33,861 nt of DNA from the NCBI RefSeq assembly GCF_000424325.1, contig NZ_AUJR01000051.1:1-33861 (forward strand), read 5' to 3'. How positions within the stretch are numbered: position 1 is the stretch's first letter; every line of letters begins with the position of its first letter. The stretch comes from [Clostridium] clostridioforme AGR2157. GTDB taxonomy: Bacteria > Bacillota > Clostridia > Lachnospirales > Lachnospiraceae. The translations under genes were made by a program, and so were the position numbers. Under the pieces are notes generated by a model. It was not told the origin of the DNA and ran no database searches. It worked only from the letters and a program-made list of their open reading frames with translations. Below, piece by piece: positions 8,398-16,414 of the stretch.

Positions 8398-8702
8398 TGT
8401 TTAGCTCCTCTCACATTTTATGTTCTCCGGATGACTCATTTTCATTCGCCCAATACAGGTGTAAAACACTCTAAACAAGTTTCTCCTGTATTTTCATTAT
8501 TACTCATGACAGAAAAAATTATCTTTGGCGTGGCTTGAATCAATCTAAATTATAGTCCGGTTCCGGTTCGTATTCAATGGGTAAAAGGAGCACAGGACTG
8601 GATGTGACCTATGTGCGCCCGTTTTCCGTGGGGCTCAGTAAACAGAAGGCGCTGCAGAGCATCTGTGTATATCAGCTACTTTGCAGGGCCTTCCCGTCAT
8701 AT
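8398..8702. other. Intergenic region between the M32 gene and the RraA-like gene
   Basis: About 300 bases with no convincing gene. It holds the ribosome site and presumably the promoter of the M32 gene, but I see no strong -35/-10 pair. No terminator with a T run is evident for the long operon that ends at 8729. Confidence 0.4.
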
Positions 8703-8750
8703 CAGATATCCATTACACCAGATACCTATTACACCAGATACCCCTTCATC
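8703..8750. repeat. Three tandem 16-bp units at the end of the RraA-like gene
   Basis: CAGATATCCATTACAC (8703-8718), CAGATACCTATTACAC (8719-8734) and a diverged CAGATACCCCTTCATC (8735-8750) follow head to tail. The stop codon of the RraA-like gene lies inside unit 2, so slippage here could alter its C-terminus. Confidence 0.7.
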
Positions 8751-9637
8751 AATTCATCCACCGCTTCCTGGTTTCCTCTGGCAGCATCTATTTCCAAGGA
8801 CCAGTCCAGTCCCCTGTACTTCTCGCAGGACGAATCATGTTCAATAAAATTTATCATTTTGTCTACCATTTCCTCAGGCCAGACCGTGCTGTCTATTTCA
8901 GCCGCAGTATACATTCCCTGTTCCAGCATGGCAAAACCAAATATGTCCTTGGCATGTGATTTTTCAGCGCTGTTGACCAGCTCCTCCACAAGATATGCCG
9001 GGATGAACAGGATACCGCTGGTGGTGCCCATGACAATATCGCCGGGCATGCATACTGCCTTTCCAATCTTTGCAGGTCCGTTATAAGATGTCATCAGGCA
9101 TTCCCTGATGGGGGTAGGGTCCGTTCCTCTGTAATACACCTGCGTGCCAATCTTTTGCATCTGCTCGATATCGCGCACGCCTCCCCATATGACAGCGCCC
9201 CCTGTCCTGGTCCTGACATTGATGGCTGTGGTCAGATTCCCGCCTACAAATGTGCCGTTCCAAACCTTGTCAAACATATCGGCAACCACAACATCCCCTT
9301 CCTGCAGATGGTCAACCACCCATTGGTTACACGTACCCTTATAATCTCTGGCATCCCCTTCCGTCCTGACAGCTTCCATCAAATCAGGCCTTGCAGGCAT
9401 AAAGACTGCCGTTACAGCCCTCCCTATCAGTTTCAGTCCATCGTGCAGCTTCTTCATCTCCCCCTCAAACTGGAACTTGTAATCCTTAAGAAATAAAGGC
9501 AGCCATATCTCCTCAATTGTCATGGTCCGCAGTTTTTCCAGAAGATAGTCCGGTACCCTGGGCCTTCCGTCTTCAAAACGCTCTCCCTTCCAGCGGCTGG
9601 TCAATTCTATAATCTGATCCCTTGTATAATAAATCAT
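8729..9637 (-). CDS. RraA-like / HMG aldolase family protein
   Basis: The 302-residue product belongs to the RraA-like (dimethylmenaquinone-methyltransferase-named) family. Members are mostly class II 4-hydroxy-4-methyl-2-oxoglutarate aldolases or oxaloacetate decarboxylases. The family core is visible: a DVVVADMFDK segment, GGNLTTAINVRTRTGGAV, and WGGVRDIEQM with the conserved Arg-Asp. It is longer than the typical 160-220 residues, with an extra N-terminal region of about 90 residues. ATG 9637 follows GAGAGGGGA and lies 16 bases after the enolase-type gene stop, so the two are in one operon. Plausible role (inference): retro-aldol cleavage or decarboxylation of the keto acid made by the dehydratase. 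Confidence 0.85.
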   Translation of the reverse strand: MIYYTRDQIIELTSRWKGERFEDGRPRVPDYLLEKLRTMTIEEIWLPLFLKDYKFQFEGEMKKLHDGLKLIGRAVTAVFMPARPDLMEAVRTEGDARDYKGTCNQWVVDHLQEGDVVVADMFDKVWNGTFVGGNLTTAINVRTRTGGAVIWGGVRDIEQMQKIGTQVYYRGTDPTPIRECLMTSYNGPAKIGKAVCMPGDIVMGTTSGILFIPAYLVEELVNSAEKSHAKDIFGFAMLEQGMYTAAEIDSTVWPEEMVDKMINFIEHDSSCEKYRGLDWSLEIDAARGNQEAVDELMKGYLV

Positions 9638-9653
9638 ATTTTCCCCTCTCCCA

Positions 9654-11024
9654 TTACGACCAGGTGCGGTCATGTGAATAATCATTGTCCCAATCCGCTG
9701 TATCTGCCCACACATCCTGATAGTCAGGATGGAGATGCTCACGAATCACATCATCCTCCAGGTTTTCAATCCCAAGCCCTGGCGCATCAGGCACTGTTAT
9801 ATATCCATTGTCTACGATTGGTTTTGGCAATCCTGTTACCAGGTCAGACCACCATGGAACATCCACCGAATGGAACTCCAAAGCCAGGAAGTTCTCAGTG
9901 GCTGCGATACTGTGGACCGCTGCCATACAGGCGATAGGGCTTTCCGCCATATGTACTGCCATGGCGACTCCGTATTCCTGTGCCATATCCCCGATTTTCT
10001 TGTTCTCCAGTATGCCTCCGCTGGTCAGGATATCCGGATGGATGACTGATACGCCTCCGCGTTCCAGAAGCGGACGGAAATTCTCTTTCAGATATATGTC
10101 TTCACCTGTACAAATCGGCACTGTAGTGGAATTTTTAAGTCTAACGTACTGGTCTGTTAACTGCCAGGGTATCAGGTCCTCCATCCATGCGATATTGTAC
10201 TTCTCAATCCTTCTGGCCAGCCTGATACAGGATTCTACGCCTATATGCCCGAAATGGTCAATGGCGAGAGGGATCTCATACCCAATTACACTTCTTACAT
10301 CCTTTACATACTGCTCCAGAATATCATAACCATATTCCGTTACCTGGACACCCGTAAACGGATGGGGAATATTCTGCATGTCATACATCCGGTTCCTTAA
10401 GCTTCTCTTTTCCGGTGTCAGCTTGCGGCTGATAGCCTCATATGTCCTGGACGACTGTTTTAAATCCCCGACCATACCCAACGGTGCGCACAAAGTCCCC
10501 GGAATATCGTACAGAAGATCAATTCCCAAATCCATTTTCAGGAAGGTAAACCCCTTATCCATTCTCTTCTTAAGGGCTTCTCCCATCTCCTTGCCGGTAT
10601 GTTTTCCCTCAATATCCGTATCACAGTACATTCTGATGCGGTCTCTGAACTTACCTCCCAGCATCTGATATACCGGTACTCCATATGCTTTCCCTGCCAG
10701 GTCCCAGAGGGCAAGCTCTATGCCGCATACGCCTCCGCCCTGTCTGGCAGGGCCTCCGAACTGTTTAATCCTGCGGAATAGTTTATCAATATTGCAGGGA
10801 TTCTCACCTATGAGACGGCTTTTAAGAGCCAGCACATAATTCCGGGACCCGCCGTCCCTGACTTCTCCATAGCCCACCAGTCCCTGGTTTGTATAAACCT
10901 TTACCAGGGTACAATGCATGGGAGCCCCTACGATATCAGTTACCCTTATGTCTGTAATCTTTAAGTCACCTGGTCTGGAATTGGTATTCACATGATTCAT
11001 AAGCATATCGTCTCTATCTTCCAT
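9654..11024 (-). CDS. Enolase-superfamily sugar-acid dehydratase (mandelate racemase/muconate lactonizing type)
   Basis: It is 456 residues with an N-terminal capping domain and a C-terminal barrel. Candidate active-site residues are Lys163 in FLKMD, metal ligands Asp256 (AIDHFGH), Glu282 (WMEDLIP) and Glu308 (TGEDI), and His358 (AVHMAESP). This layout is that of mandelate racemase/dehydratase-group enzymes, which abstract the alpha proton of an acid sugar and eliminate water. The segment at about 165-245 is unusual, and the chain exceeds the common 380-420 residues. Start: ATG 11024 with GAGAGG about 8 nt upstream. It lies between the ABC permeases and the RraA-like gene in one operon, supporting a transport, dehydration and keto-acid cleavage route. 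The exact sugar acid is unknown. Confidence 0.88.
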   Translation of the reverse strand: MEDRDDMLMNHVNTNSRPGDLKITDIRVTDIVGAPMHCTLVKVYTNQGLVGYGEVRDGGSRNYVLALKSRLIGENPCNIDKLFRRIKQFGGPARQGGGVCGIELALWDLAGKAYGVPVYQMLGGKFRDRIRMYCDTDIEGKHTGKEMGEALKKRMDKGFTFLKMDLGIDLLYDIPGTLCAPLGMVGDLKQSSRTYEAISRKLTPEKRSLRNRMYDMQNIPHPFTGVQVTEYGYDILEQYVKDVRSVIGYEIPLAIDHFGHIGVESCIRLARRIEKYNIAWMEDLIPWQLTDQYVRLKNSTTVPICTGEDIYLKENFRPLLERGGVSVIHPDILTSGGILENKKIGDMAQEYGVAMAVHMAESPIACMAAVHSIAATENFLALEFHSVDVPWWSDLVTGLPKPIVDNGYITVPDAPGLGIENLEDDVIREHLHPDYQDVWADTADWDNDYSHDRTWS

Positions 11025-11053
11025 TCCTGTTTCCTCTCTTTTATTCTCACGTT

Positions 11054-11893
11054 TTACTTAACACTTCCTTCATATTTGCCGGATATGAGCATGCTCTGCG
11101 CAACAATATAAAGCAACGTTACCGGCAGTGAACAGACCACCGAAGCGCTCATGATTCTTCCCCATATGGCGGAATCAGCATACTTAAAGCCTGATATGGC
11201 TACCGTGGCCGTTTTCTGCACATTGCTGGTTGTCATAATCATGGCATACAGATATTCATTCCACGCCATGGTAAATGCAAAGGTGGCCACCACCGCAATT
11301 CCGGGAAGGGCAATTGGCATAATGATATACCACAGCGTCTGCAGACGATTGCAGCCGTCTATAAGCGCCGCCTCCTCCAGCGCATATGGAATCGCCTTAA
11401 AATAGCTGATAAGCATATAACAGCAATAGGGTACTACAAATGTAGGGTATATGATCAAAAGCGCATATTTGTTATCATAGAACCCAAGACTGCTCACAAA
11501 CACATACATGGGTACGAACAGCACCGCCGTAGGCATAAGGTATGAAATAATAATACTGTTCCTGAAAAATGATCTTCCCGGATACTTAAGCCGTGTCATT
11601 GCATACGAGCCAAGTATACCGATTGCCAGGCATATGATTGTAGTAATGGCTGCTATTGCAAAGCTGTTCCAGACATTGTGCATAAAAGAGGTGTTATAAA
11701 TCAAATCAATATAATGATCAAAGGTTATTACATTAGAAAATAACGGCGGTCTGGCCACATACATTTCTTCGTTTACGGTAAGGGATGATTTTATCATCCA
11801 GTAAATGGGAAAGATTGTCCATAAAAGCGCAATCATTAAAATCCCGTACGTGGCTGTGGTCCGCATGAGCCGGCTGCGTTTCTTCATTACCAT
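11054..11893 (-). CDS. Carbohydrate ABC transporter permease, MalG type
   Basis: This inner-membrane permease has about six hydrophobic segments and the EAA loop (EEAALIDGCNRLQTLWYIIM) that contacts the ATPase. Three ATGs are near the start. ATG 11893 is 9 nt from AAGGAG, whereas ATG 11902 abuts it, so 11893 is chosen. It is the fourth gene of the lacI-led operon, after the MalF-type partner by about 17 bases. No ATPase gene is present, so a shared MsmK/UgpC-like ATPase elsewhere is likely (family knowledge). Confidence 0.9.
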   Translation of the reverse strand: MVMKKRSRLMRTTATYGILMIALLWTIFPIYWMIKSSLTVNEEMYVARPPLFSNVITFDHYIDLIYNTSFMHNVWNSFAIAAITTIICLAIGILGSYAMTRLKYPGRSFFRNSIIISYLMPTAVLFVPMYVFVSSLGFYDNKYALLIIYPTFVVPYCCYMLISYFKAIPYALEEAALIDGCNRLQTLWYIIMPIALPGIAVVATFAFTMAWNEYLYAMIMTTSNVQKTATVAISGFKYADSAIWGRIMSASVVCSLPVTLLYIVAQSMLISGKYEGSVK

Positions 11894-11910
11894 CCAGTCC
11901 ATCTCCTTCC

Positions 11911-12825
11911 CTATTCATTTCTGTCCCCATTAATTACCTTCTGGGATACCAGAATCAGTATGAGCATAAGCGGTATCACCGACACTGCCACCGAGAGAGC
12001 CCTGCCAAAAGAATTCTGTATAAATGCCAGGTCATAGGTGTAAGTGGAGATTACGCTGGAGGAGTAAATCGGTCCACCTCCAGTGATTAAAAATACATTC
12101 TCAAAATCATTAAAGGTCCATATGGTGGACAAAAGTGTGGAAATGCCCAAAACGCTTGAGATTCCCGGAAGCGTTATATACCAGAAACGCTTAAACATAC
12201 CTGCACCGTCTACATAGGCTGCTTCAAAAATCAGTCCGTCCAGCGTCTGCAGCGCTCCCAGGAGACTGAACATGAAGAAGGGGACGCCTCTCCACACATT
12301 CACAATCATGGTGCTTAACAGCGTGATATCAGGGTTACTCAGCCATGGGACAGGAAGGCTGATAAGCCCGGTTTTCAGCAGCAGGCTGTTGATAATGCCA
12401 TAAGTGCTGTCATACATCCATCTCCAGGTAGTGGCAGCCACCATTCCGGGCAATGCCCAGGGAATAAGAAGCGCAGTCCTGAAAAATGCCTTTCCCCTGA
12501 ACTTCTGGTTCAGGATAACTGCCAGCAGAAGCCCCAGCGCCAGTTTCCCCGTGATACATCCCACCGTATAGATAATCGTATTGTACAGGGACTTCCAGTA
12601 AATCTTATCCCCAAAAAGAGCCAGGTAGTTATCAAACCCAATAAACTGTTCCGGTACCCCTACCACTTTGTTCGTAAAGCTTAAGTACAATGCCCTTATG
12701 AACGGGATTCCGGTAATACCAAATATCACGGCAACAACCGGCACCATCAACAGAAGCCCGAGACGCTTATCTAACAGCTGCTGGGAATGCGAATACTTCC
12801 TTATTCTCTGATTCTTTACTGACAT
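11911..12825 (-). CDS. Carbohydrate ABC transporter permease, MalF type
   Basis: At 304 residues it has a basic cytosolic N-terminus, an initial membrane segment at about 28-48, and further membrane spans. The EAA loop is FEAAYVDGAGMFKRFWYITL. Start: ATG 12825 with GGGGGAT upstream. It lies directly after the binding-protein gene and pairs with the MalG-type gene to form the heterodimeric channel. Confidence 0.9.
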   Translation of the reverse strand: MSVKNQRIRKYSHSQQLLDKRLGLLLMVPVVAVIFGITGIPFIRALYLSFTNKVVGVPEQFIGFDNYLALFGDKIYWKSLYNTIIYTVGCITGKLALGLLLAVILNQKFRGKAFFRTALLIPWALPGMVAATTWRWMYDSTYGIINSLLLKTGLISLPVPWLSNPDITLLSTMIVNVWRGVPFFMFSLLGALQTLDGLIFEAAYVDGAGMFKRFWYITLPGISSVLGISTLLSTIWTFNDFENVFLITGGGPIYSSSVISTYTYDLAFIQNSFGRALSVAVSVIPLMLILILVSQKVINGDRNE

Positions 12826-12854
12826 CTTATCCCCCTGTCATGCCAATTCCATTA

Positions 12855-14210
12855 CTAGTTATAAATCTTATTGAATTCTGCCTCCAAATGGTCCAGGGCC
12901 TCCTGCGGGTCAGCCTTGTTAACAACAATTTCCTGTACGGCCTTAACGCAAAGCTGGTTTGTAAAGGATACCGTAGCCCTTTCATCTGACGGCGCCGGAT
13001 AATAGGTCTTATATGTATTCTTAGAGTTGGCAAGCCATCCTGCATTGACCGGATCCTTCCAGAAATCCGTGTCATCCACTCCGTTCACCACCGGCTGCCA
13101 CATGGCCCCCATGGCTTCAATCATGGCATTATAATTATCCAGGTCCTCAAAATAGTATTTAACAAAATCTTTTGCGACCTCTGTATTTTTACCTGTCTCA
13201 AATATTCCGAATACATTGGCGCCGCCCAGGGTGAACGCCTCTCCGGTAGGCCCTGCGGGATATGCAATAATCTGTGTGTTCGCGAGAAGATCCGGCTTTT
13301 CCTCCTTCATGCTGGATACCACGGAACCTGAATTTGTGATGACACCCACAGTACCGGCCAGGTAAGCGTTGTTATTCCAGCTGTCGTCTCCGGTAATCGC
13401 ATCAGGCGGAATCAATCCCTCTTCATATAAGCTTGCAATAAATTTAAGTGCTTCCAGTGTTTCAGGAGAATTGACCGTGACCTTTCCGTTCTCGTCTGCC
13501 GGGATTCCTCCCCAGTCCAGTATAATGGTTCTGCAAAATCCCTCGGCATCTCCTCCGCCTGACGCACCCATGGCAAATCCAAGACCGTAGAAGCCGTTAG
13601 CCGGGTCATTCATCAGCTGGGCGCCTTCCTTCAGTTCTTCCCAGGTTGTGGGAATATCCATCCCCGTTTTCTCCCACTGGTCCATCCTTAGATACATGCC
13701 GGGCGCTGTAAATGCCAGAGGCACAAGATAAGGCTTACCGTTGAACGTTCCCAGTATTTTTGAATTCTCCGTAAAATCCACAGCCTCAAATATATCTGAG
13801 CACTCTGCTATCTGCTGCATGGAAACAAACTGCCCAACCAGCGTATCATCGCCCACAATCAGATCAGGGGCATTGCCTGCCTCAATGGCAGCCATCAGCT
13901 TTTGCTTCATATCAGCAGCAGGTATGACCACATAATCCACATCCACATGATTCCCGCTGGCAAATTCGTCTACCTTTGCCTTCATCATAGTGTTATAGCC
14001 CTCAACATACTCTGACTTATCCCAGAATACCATCTTCTTCTGTTCCGTGGCGCTTCCTCCTGATTCGGCTGATGCAGTTGTCTCAGCCTTAGCAGTGGTG
14101 GGCGCTGCTGTTGTAACCACATTTTCTGATGATTTCACGGAACATCCCGTAACCATGGATGCTGCTAATCCAAATACAAGAGATACTATTTTTATATATC
14201 TTTTCTTCAT
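12855..14210 (-). CDS. Extracellular solute-binding lipoprotein (sugar/sugar-acid, family 1 type)
   Basis: The product has 451 residues. A lipoprotein signal with lipobox MVTGC puts the lipidated Cys at 23, followed by a Thr/Ala/Ser-rich linker and a family-1 binding fold with aromatic-rich stretches (for example GMYLRMDQWEK). It captures ligand outside the membrane for the two permeases downstream. Its ATG overlaps the lacI stop (ATGA), and AGGAGG lies upstream, so repressor and binding protein are translationally coupled. The neighbouring dehydratase suggests an acid sugar or oligosaccharide ligand (inference). Confidence 0.9.
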   Translation of the reverse strand: MKKRYIKIVSLVFGLAASMVTGCSVKSSENVVTTAAPTTAKAETTASAESGGSATEQKKMVFWDKSEYVEGYNTMMKAKVDEFASGNHVDVDYVVIPAADMKQKLMAAIEAGNAPDLIVGDDTLVGQFVSMQQIAECSDIFEAVDFTENSKILGTFNGKPYLVPLAFTAPGMYLRMDQWEKTGMDIPTTWEELKEGAQLMNDPANGFYGLGFAMGASGGGDAEGFCRTIILDWGGIPADENGKVTVNSPETLEALKFIASLYEEGLIPPDAITGDDSWNNNAYLAGTVGVITNSGSVVSSMKEEKPDLLANTQIIAYPAGPTGEAFTLGGANVFGIFETGKNTEVAKDFVKYYFEDLDNYNAMIEAMGAMWQPVVNGVDDTDFWKDPVNAGWLANSKNTYKTYYPAPSDERATVSFTNQLCVKAVQEIVVNKADPQEALDHLEAEFNKIYN

Positions 14211-15268
14211 GACTTCCTGCCTCCTTGCTTTTTAGGCTTTGAAGTTGAGTTTTTCACACACACCTTCAAACCAACCAATTCCGACTCAAAAGGCTTTCCG
14301 CTGTCAATCAGCTTTACAAGCTTCCTCATGGCGATTCTCGTTACCTTCTCAGCCTTGGATTCCACACAGGTAAAATCCTGATACTCCTCATCTACATTGG
14401 AATTCTTATAATACTCAAGAATCATCACAGACAGGTCTTCCGGTATCCTGATTCCATATCCCCTTACCACATCCATGAATTGGCTCATAAAACAGCTGAT
14501 AATGCCGACTGCCGTTGGACGGTTTGCAGGATTGAGCAGTTCATTGAACAGCAGTTTGATATCGGATGATGATTCATTCTGGTTGATTCTGATATAAGAA
14601 TAGTCCAATTTCTCGTCTTTCATTTCAGACATAAATTCATTAAAAGCCATACTTCTCACAGTCTGCACCACGCTGTTGGACTTTCCCTCCGTGATAATGG
14701 CCACTTTTTTGTGCTCCAGGTTATAAAAATACTCCAGGACATCCTTCATCGCTTTGCCGTGGTCAGACGCCACATAATTATAATTATCCAGGCTGAGTAT
14801 CTTACCCACGCACACATAAGGGATGCCTGCCCTCTCAAACTCCCTGAAGGCCAGACTGTCTTCTTCCAGGTCATACAACAGGATTCCGTCTACCAGAGAC
14901 GATGACAGGCTCTTTAAATACTCTGTGTCTTTATTGATATCATCTGAGTCCATGGAATAAATCAGAGTATTATAATCAAATTTCTTTGCTTCCTCGCCAA
15001 GAGCCGAGAATATGACCGGGTAATACATGGTATCGTTTAAATGTGAAATGTTTCTGGGAATGGCTAAGCAAACTGTCTTGCTGTGATTTTTAGACGACAG
15101 CCTGCGGGCGCTCAAGCTTGGTGTATACCCCAATTCATCAATTGCATTTTTTATCTTCTTTTTAGTCTCGTCAGACATTCTCTCGAAATTTCCATTAAGA
15201 TAATTTGAAACAGTGGACTTGGAAACCCCTGAAAGCTTTGCTACATCAGATATTGTTGCGTTCTTCAT
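14207..15268 (-). CDS. LacI-family transcriptional regulator, first gene of the dehydratase operon
   Basis: The 353-residue product starts with the classic LacI helix-turn-helix and hinge (TISDVAKLSGVSKSTVSNYL, then LSARRLSS), followed by a periplasmic-binding-protein-like effector domain. Start: ATG 15268 with GAGGTGAGGG upstream. It shares a 4-base ATGA overlap with the binding-protein gene, so it lies inside the operon it probably controls. The long leader holds three CGGTTTA repeats downstream of a near-consensus promoter, fitting autorepression relieved by the transported ligand. The C-terminal tail is Lys-rich. Confidence 0.93.
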   Translation of the reverse strand: MKNATISDVAKLSGVSKSTVSNYLNGNFERMSDETKKKIKNAIDELGYTPSLSARRLSSKNHSKTVCLAIPRNISHLNDTMYYPVIFSALGEEAKKFDYNTLIYSMDSDDINKDTEYLKSLSSSLVDGILLYDLEEDSLAFREFERAGIPYVCVGKILSLDNYNYVASDHGKAMKDVLEYFYNLEHKKVAIITEGKSNSVVQTVRSMAFNEFMSEMKDEKLDYSYIRINQNESSSDIKLLFNELLNPANRPTAVGIISCFMSQFMDVVRGYGIRIPEDLSVMILEYYKNSNVDEEYQDFTCVESKAEKVTRIAMRKLVKLIDSGKPFESELVGLKVCVKNSTSKPKKQGGRKS

Positions 15269-15358
15269 ACCCTCACCTCATGAATTATGATATTAAACCA
15301 ATATTACCACACTTCCTGCTCAAAAAACATGGTCTTTTTCGCAAAATGAGTGTAGGTA

Positions 15359-15425
15359 GAGCGGTTTAGTAGAACGGTTTATCAAATGTTTAAAAAAATA
15401 AAAACTGCTTTGGTGGAGCGGTTTA
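15359..15425 (-). promoter_or_regulatory. Three CGGTTTA repeats, candidate LacI operator half-sites
   Basis: GAGCGGTTTA (15359-15368), GAACGGTTTA (15372-15381) and GAGCGGTTTA (15416-15425) are direct repeats. CG-centred AAACCG-type half-sites are typical of LacI-family operators (family knowledge). All three lie downstream of the predicted start of transcription, a position that blocks elongation or open-complex escape. Confidence 0.55.
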
Positions 15426-15443
15426 TCTCTTCCCTTGTTTAAT

Positions 15444-15472
15444 ACTATAGCATTGAACATTATGCTTGTCAA
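15444..15472 (-). promoter_or_regulatory. Near-consensus sigma-A promoter of the lacI-dehydratase operon
   Basis: On the minus strand TTGACA (15472-15467) and TATAGT (15449-15444) are 17 bases apart. Expected start of transcription is about 15437, leaving a leader of about 170 nt before ATG 15268. Confidence 0.85.
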
Positions 15473-15511
15473 TGTGTAATTCATTTTTATTTTTTTATGC
15501 ATAATTCACAT

Positions 15512-15558
15512 TATTTTAAAAAACACCAGCCAGGCCGGAACACTTCCGGCCTGGCTGG
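15512..15558 (-). terminator. Strong terminator after the CAP-domain gene
   Basis: The perfect 15-bp stem CCAGCCAGGCCGGAA (15526-15540) / complement at 15544-15558 has a 3-nt loop. On the minus strand it is followed by GTGTTTTTTAAAA. It lies just past the stop at 15574. Confidence 0.9.
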
Positions 15559-15573
15559 CTATCTTCTCCTATC

Positions 15574-16290
15574 TTACTTTATGAATAGCTGTGTCCAATA
15601 ATCGGTTCCGCTGGCATCCTTATAATGTCCTACCCCAATGGAAGTAAAATCACGGTTCAGAATATTTGCCCTGTGGCCTGAGCTGTTCATCCAGCTCTGC
15701 ATCACTGCCTCAGGCGAGTTCTGTCCATAGGCAATGTTCTCCCCAACACTTCTGTAGCTGATCCCGGCCTGTGTCAGGACTGTACTGAAATTGCTGCCAT
15801 CAGGTCTGGTATGTGAAAATGTGCTCTTGATTTCATGTGCTCTTGTGTTGGCTGCCTCTGCCACGCCTTTGTGGACAGACAGTGGATTAAGGCCCGCCTT
15901 TGCCCTCTCTGCATTTACCAGTTCAACCACTGCATCCGCATATGCGTCCTGGCTGCCGCCGTTATCCGGCTCACCTGGCAGTGAATTATCCGGCATCTCA
16001 GGTCCCGGCAGTTCCGGTGTGGGAAAGATGAAGTCAGGCGGCGTAACCTGCGGCCGACTGTTATCTGGCAGCACTGGGCCTGCGCCCCACCCGTTATTCT
16101 GGCCCCAGTTCCCATTCTGGCCTATATTACCAGGAAGGCAGTTCTGTCCTCCCACTCCAATCACGTATGCTCTTCCTTTGGCAAAAGGAATCTGATATGT
16201 AGATACGGCTGCCAGTGATGTCACCGGTATTGCTGTGGATACAAGCATGGCTGCGGCTGCGGACAATGTGTACATGGATATCTTTCTCAT
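15574..16290 (-). CDS. Secreted CAP/SCP-domain protein (YkwD-like)
   Basis: It is 238 residues with a Sec signal peptide (charged start, hydrophobic core, cleavage near TSLAA at about 24-28). A low-complexity Asn/Gly/Trp and Pro-rich linker (about 50-115) leads to a CAP domain: ELVNAERAKAGLNPL, FSHTRPDGSNF, SVGENIAYG, SSGHRANIL, WTQLF. The His and Glu residues of the CAP cavity are present. Such proteins are exported in spore-forming clostridia, sometimes to the spore or cell surface; their biochemical role is unclear. Start: ATG 16290 with perfect AAGGAGG. It is flanked by its own terminator and three TGTWAH boxes, so it is probably monocistronic and cell-envelope regulated. Confidence 0.9.
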   Translation of the reverse strand: MRKISMYTLSAAAAMLVSTAIPVTSLAAVSTYQIPFAKGRAYVIGVGGQNCLPGNIGQNGNWGQNNGWGAGPVLPDNSRPQVTPPDFIFPTPELPGPEMPDNSLPGEPDNGGSQDAYADAVVELVNAERAKAGLNPLSVHKGVAEAANTRAHEIKSTFSHTRPDGSNFSTVLTQAGISYRSVGENIAYGQNSPEAVMQSWMNSSGHRANILNRDFTSIGVGHYKDASGTDYWTQLFIK

Positions 16291-16306
16291 GGTTACCTCC
16301 TTATGT

Positions 16307-16334
16307 GTTACATAATTATTACATTTCTGTTACA
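16307..16334 (-). promoter_or_regulatory. Triple TGTWAH box (WalR-like) before the CAP gene
   Basis: On the minus strand TGTAAC (16334-16329), TGTAAT (16323-16318) and TGTAAC (16312-16307) recur with exactly 5-base spacers. The WalR consensus known from Bacillus and Staphylococcus is TGTWAH-N5-TGTWAH. The boxes lie only 17 nt before the start codon, so repression seems more likely than activation. A weak -10 (TATTAT) lies upstream. Confidence 0.5.
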
Positions 16335-16414
16335 AAACTATAATAACACATAATATTTGGAAAGCCATTAGGGAAAGATTGGAAAAAATGTATGCCGCGG
16401 GCCCCTCTCTGGTG

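Larger units (their letters stand above)
15269..15525. other. Operon leader and control region of the lacI-dehydratase operon
   Basis: About 250 bases without a gene. It contains the promoter (15444-15472), an approximately 170-nt leader and the CGGTTTA repeats; short frames inside are not convincing. The CAP-gene terminator lies on its right side. Confidence 0.6.

Noticed and set aside
15320-15502. 60-codon minus-strand frame in the lacI leader
   Set aside because: It spans the promoter and operator repeats and has no ribosome site.
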